A stretch of DNA of 64,000 nucleotides from Pogostemon cablin (taxonomy: Eukaryota > Streptophyta > Magnoliopsida > Lamiales > Lamiaceae). The DNA lies in NCBI GenBank assembly GCA_023678885.1, contig CM042985.1, positions 18,206,465 to 18,270,464 of the forward strand, written 5' to 3'. A program made the translations under genes and the position numbers. Below the pieces are notes generated by a model, which did not search any database, was not told the origin of the DNA, and saw only the letters and a program-made list of their open reading frames with translations. Shown piece after piece: positions 60,090 to 64,000 of the stretch (its first letter is position 1; every line of letters starts with the position of its first letter).

Positions 60090-60350
60090 GTTGAACGGTA
60101 CATTATTGTTATGCAAAGGGTATATTTTTATCATGTAAACTGTATGGATTTGCAAAGGGTATATTGTTGATAAGTAAAGGGTACATTCTTGATGAGCAAA
60201 GAGTACATTTTTGTCATGCAAAGGGTACGGAGTTTCGAATGTTTCAAGTTTATTATAAAATATATTATGGCATGTCGCAAAGGGTATATTGCGAATGGAT
60301 AAAGGGTACATTATTAATGAGTAAAGAGTACATTGTTTGTCATAATCTCA
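60090..60350. repeat. AAAGGGTATATT minisatellite, right block
   Basis: GCAAAGGGTATATTTTTATC, GATTTGCAAAGGGTATATTG, GATAAGTAAAGGGTACATTC, GAGTAAAGAGTACATTG: the same word set as at 32620-33836. Confidence 0.8.
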
Positions 60351-61800
60351 AGTTATGGCATAATATGGTTTCACCAAGCCTCTAAGAAATCAAAATTAAA
60401 AACAACCAAAAAACTGTATCCAAATTTGCAGCACACCTTGAACAAATTAACTAAACAATTCAGTGAAATAACCAAATTTCACAATCAACAAACCCTAAAA
60501 AAATTATACACACAAAGCTTACCGACACAATTTCTACACTTATGGCTCAATAATTAAAATTGAATATGCATCAATATTCATAATTTTATCTAATATAATT
60601 CATTAATTAGGAATCCCCAACCAGAAAGCTCTCACACTCATGCATTCATCAACATACATGCACGCTTATGGAAGAAGATTAATATAATTACATCACTATA
60701 ACAATAGCGGAACTTGCTTGGATTTTTGCAGGAGAGAAACTAGGGCGAGGATTAGAAAAAATCCTAATCAAAATTTAGGGACTATGAGCACACACCTGGA
60801 ATTGATCATACGCACTCAAGGTAGAATCGCCCACACATAATTAGATACGTGTGTTCGGACACACAAGAGCCTCACTCTACTAGTAATTCGCCCCTTGCAC
60901 GTTTTGTTATATATAATAAAACTAGTATTGTGCCCGTGAGATGCACGAGATAATTAAATTATTTAATATATTAATATTAAATTTGTGTCATAATTTTATT
61001 TTATGAAAATTTATATTTAAAATTTAATTTATTTATTAATTTTTCTAAATTATATTATATGTAATATTTTATTTTATAAGCTTTATATTGTACCGTACTT
61101 TTTAATTATCTTCAATTGTCAATAGTTTTATGTGGCTCGACCATAATAAAGTTAGTAAACTCTCAATTCATCACTGAAAAACTCCATCTAAATCATGATA
61201 ATTTAGTACTTTAAATGGAATTGATATTAAGAAATAAAATTAATAACATAATTAAAAATTTAAATTAAAATCAAAATTATATTACTCTTGTTTGGGATAA
61301 AACACATAATTTACAAAGTGTTTTCGGTATTAATTTGCGCAAGCTTCGATGAAAAATCAAAGTCATAAAATCAATCTATTAATGAAAAAATACGTGGTGA
61401 TAATAGTATTATGAAAATATAATTAGGAAGTTGGTTATTAGTAAAAGGACTGTCGTGATTTAAAATTTGAAATTTCTAATTCTGTTTCTTATTGATGACA
61501 AAAAAATCATTGACTTGTAAAAGTAAAATAATTACAAATTGCAAAATATGAGAGATTAAAAAATTATAAACTCATAAGAATAAAGAAGTGCATTAGTCAC
61601 TATTAACCAAAAAAATTAAAATACACAATTATATAATATAAAGATAGTTCTAGAACCAACAAATTGAGTTATAAGGCTTATTCGGGTTTGACATTGATTT
61701 GTTCTTCTACTTATAATTTATTCTCCGTTCTCTTTTATTTAACCAACGTCTATTAGTATTTTTGTTGTCGTGTTTTGCTTTCATATGAAAATCATTATCT
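60351..61800. other. Spacer with a possible repeat end
   Basis: 60720-60790 has an acceptor-like TTTTTGCAG followed by GAGAGAAACTAGGGCGAGG, but no supported exon. 60921 begins ACTAGTATTGTGCCCGTGAG with ATGCACGAG, a phrase I associate with dispersed plant repeats that open this way. The rest is AT-rich non-coding. Confidence 0.35.
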
Positions 61801-61808
61801 ATAACTAC

Positions 61809-61810
<2 letters not shown>

Positions 61811-61900
<90 letters not shown>
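61811..61900. repeat. Compound (CA)n(TA)n microsatellite
   Basis: About 43 bases of CA repeats run directly into about 47 bases of TA repeats. Confidence 0.97.
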
Positions 61901-61901
<1 letters not shown>

Positions 61902-62700
61902 CACATAAAGTCAATCCTCTTTTTTTCGCTCAAAGTTTTGGGTCAAAATCTCTCTTCAATTTCTCATTTCTTTTCAATTTCTCTTCAATTTCTCCTCAAT
62001 TTCTCACAATTAATTTTAGTATGCATTCCAAAAATACATTTAGTTAAATCTTCCTTTTATAAATTCATTAGGAAATCAATTAATTGCATTTATTTATCCA
62101 TAGAATAATCATCACTCACAATTTTTACATCGATTTCATTTCTACTCTCATTTAGAAACCCTAACGGCATGATTGGTATGATTGAATAGAATTATGTTGG
62201 AATGGAATGAATTAATGAATGGAATAGAGATAGGAAAGGAATGATTAAAAAAAATTATTACCGTTTGGATTAGGAATAGATTATGCAATATAAATTAATT
62301 TGATTTAAATCTTATATTTATTATTTTATTTAAATTTTAAATTGATTAAAGTTTCAATAAATTTCATATGTTTTAATAACTACACTAAAAAAATATGAAA
62401 TTAAAGATACAATAAATATTTATATTATTTAAATTTTAAATAAAAAATTATATGTAATCTAAAAATTATTATTTATATGTATATTTAATATTACATATAT
62501 AATTTAAAATAATATTAATTTTTATATATTTAATATTTTTATAGTAAATATTTAATTAAATAAATAAAATTTTATTTTATTAAGGGTTTATTACTATAGG
62601 GTACACACTTTAGAGCTTAAATACTCCTAACTACACAGAAAAAGAAAAAATACTATCCACTACACAAGTAAAGAGTCCAAATTACCCTTAATTAAACCAA
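61901..62700. other. AT-rich spacer with a MITE-like segment
   Basis: 61955-62005 repeats TCTTCAATTTCTC several times. 62165-62275 has GGCATGATTGGTATGATTGA, GGAATGGAATGAATTAATG and ATTACCGTTTGGATTAGGAA, wording typical of plant MITE ends, but the borders are not clear. The remainder is AT-rich. Confidence 0.35.
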
Positions 62701-62738
62701 ATATTTCCCTCTTCACCGTAATCTTTGTTTCTCTCTCC

Positions 62739-63309
62739 TTGAATATTTCTCTCCAAATATTCTCTATAAACTCCCAGCCTCACTTCCGCTCTGTGAGGAT
62801 TTCCAACACGGCGGCAGCAGCGGCGGCGGCAGCGTGGGTCAGAATTGCCGCCGGTGGACACGGTGGAACTCAATTTGCAAGCATCTCTCCCCCTTTTACT
62901 CCAAATACAGGTGCGCTAATTGATGATTGATTCCAATTAATGTGTTTTAGGGATTATTAGAATTGGAGATGAATTACAATTTGGGGGTGAAGATGATGTT
63001 GTTGCACATATTATTGTTTGGGGTTTTCTTGATTTGAGTAATTTTAAGCTTTCAATATTGGGAAATTTCAAGCAACTTTTTTTTTGTGTTCTATGATTTA
63101 GGGATTTTGTCCAGGGAATTGAATTTTAAAATAATTTATGCATGCTATTATGTGATGAGTGTCTTACTTCCTATCATATTAATTGCAGATTTTGGTAAAT
63201 GTTTCTGGTTATACTGGTCTTCTACACGGCATGGGTGTCTCCTTTCGAGTTTGGTTGTTTGATGATAACTTAGTTGGAAGTATTAGCTTCGATCAATCAA
63301 CATGTGTAA
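62739..63309 (+). CDS. Possible unrecognised gene start (two exons)
   Basis: A CT-rich leader (CTCTCTCCTTG) precedes ATG at 62739. The frame reads MNISLQIFSINSQPHF, then RISNTAAAAAAAAWVRIAAG and GHGGTQFASISPPFTPNT up to a donor-like ACAG|GTGCGC at 62910/62911. An acceptor-like ATTAATTGCAG at 63179-63189 opens a frame that can read VNVSGYTGLLHGMGVSFRVW and LFDDNLVGSISFDQSTC. The phase that joins to exon 1 reaches a stop sooner, so the model is not consistent. Ala/Gly richness resembles an organelle transit peptide, but this is weak. I do not recognise the product; a gene fragment is equally likely. Confidence 0.25.
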
Positions 63310-63324
63310 TGTAAGTCTCCAGCT

Positions 63325-63905
63325 CTATAACGAAGTGGCACATCTTGCACAGCGCAGTATTCTAGAACCTTCTCTGACGCCAATCCCTATAAAGAAGGCA
63401 ACTCTTTGGGGTGTTAAACTAGGAAAGACTTCCCTAGAAAATCCCACAAAAAAAGAGACTTGAGAAAAGGAAGAGATGCAGTTGAATGCATACGATTCTG
63501 CATTGGGTACTGAAGCAACATCTTGAACCACATAAGCCATCGTTGTGTATGAACAACGATAACTCGTCTGAATTTTCTAACCATGTATCGCAAGTAGGCT
63601 CCCATGGGGTGATGTAGGTTAAGGGTTGAGTCCCACGTTGAATGTTGGATGGAGATGTGAAGGGAATTTGTTGGCGGAGTCGGGGTTGGGGGAAAGAGAG
63701 GTGTAAGGCAGAGTTGGGATGTCATGAAAGATGATGTTAGCCATGTCTTGAGGATTGAAGGTTTCAGCCTAAGCTCGAGCTTGTCAGTTGTGGAGGGCGG
63801 AGCCGATGTAGTGAACAGGGATGCCGTGGGAGGAGATGAGGATGGAGAATTGGAGCATCTTGTTGGAACACTCATCACTGCTACTTCTGCTTGTGATCCT
63901 CCCAT
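63325..63905 (-). pseudogene. O-glucosyltransferase (zeatin O-glucosyltransferase-like UGT) fragment, broken
   Basis: Minus strand, N-terminal third only. It starts MGGSQAEVAVMSVPT (63905), then a short internal deletion removes the usual PFPAQGHLNQ loop. It continues in another frame as MLQFSILISSHGIPVHYIGS, ALHN, then PQDMANIIFHDIPTLPYTSL, SPNPDSANKFPSHLHPTFN, and near 63540 MAYVVQDVASVPNAESYAFN. This order matches cytokinin/zeatin O-glucosyltransferases of GT1 (LL.LSRLISS..IPVHYVG, IHFHDFP.PP, FPSHLQPSF, DSLMASVVQDV, PNAESY.FHSVSAF). The UDP-sugar-binding PSPG box is absent, since the frame is lost at about 63325. Stops and shifts make it inactive. Confidence 0.7.
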
Positions 63906-64000
63906 CTTATGAATTTCTATTTGATGAAAATAAAAGCTAAAAAGCTTAAATTAAGTGAAATACTAAGATTATAGATTCAATTCTATGAATCATGTCACTG

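Noticed and set aside
63724..63912. Plus-strand frame with SSSLSVVEGGADVV
   Set aside because: Antisense of the UGT relic, no independent support.

Overview
The window is nuclear DNA of a flowering plant, most likely a eudicot. It has intron-bearing plant genes (a Casparian strip CASP gene and an ELM1 mitochondrial-fission gene), many Stowaway MITEs with the CTCCCTCCGT end, L1-type LINE remnants, hAT elements, and Ty3/Gypsy elements whose primer-binding site matches plant tRNA-Asp. I do not name a species. Gene density is low: two genes look intact, and the rest is repeats, relics and AT-rich spacer.

Layout. 1-3.1 kb: 5' part of a minus-strand Athila/Tat-type Ty3/Gypsy element (decayed gag, PBS, 5' LTR) that abuts a LINE reverse-transcriptase relic (3.1-4.14 kb). 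4.1-19 kb: AT-rich spacer with MITEs, an element rich in ATATCGATAT, tandem duplications (9.4 and 10.6 kb), a plastid rpoC2 fragment (11.2 kb), a 1.6-kb solo LTR (13.18-14.81 kb) and a LINE ORF1-like relic (16.9-18.0 kb). 19.7-20.8 kb: a complete three-exon CASP gene, minus strand. 21.97-29.31 kb: a complete ten-exon ELM1 gene, minus strand, with MITEs in two introns. 29.7-33.2 kb: a possible divergent, unrecognised gene on the plus strand, interrupted by a solo LTR.

30.7-60.4 kb is a large cluster of retrotransposon insertions in an older field of AAAGGGTATATT-type minisatellite. It holds one solo LTR (30716-32361), complete element B (33842-41687, plus), an hAT element (42245-43353), complete element C (43680-52594, minus, itself carrying an hAT at 46259-47252) and element D (52670 to about 59980, minus, truncated). 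Target-site duplications support the ends of B, C and both hATs. A, B, C and D are one family with LTRs near 1.95 kb and about 3.7-4.0 kb of interior. All three interiors hold a broken gag and a small relic like the Athila protease-RT linker, and no reverse transcriptase or integrase, so this is a non-autonomous deletion family.

The most unusual signal is in this retrotransposon group. Just upstream of the TATA box in nearly every LTR sits an array of short sites in both orientations (GCTCGACC with GGTCGAGC in B and D; TTCGACC with GGTCGAA in C; other sequences in the two LTRs at 1.6-14.8 kb). In B, C and D a second array with the matching motif lies in the interior behind gag. The motif differs between elements but agrees between LTR and interior of the same element.

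60.4-64 kb: repeat-rich spacer, a long AC/AT microsatellite, a possible unrecognised first exon (62.7 kb) and a broken O-glucosyltransferase (UGT) relic at the right edge.
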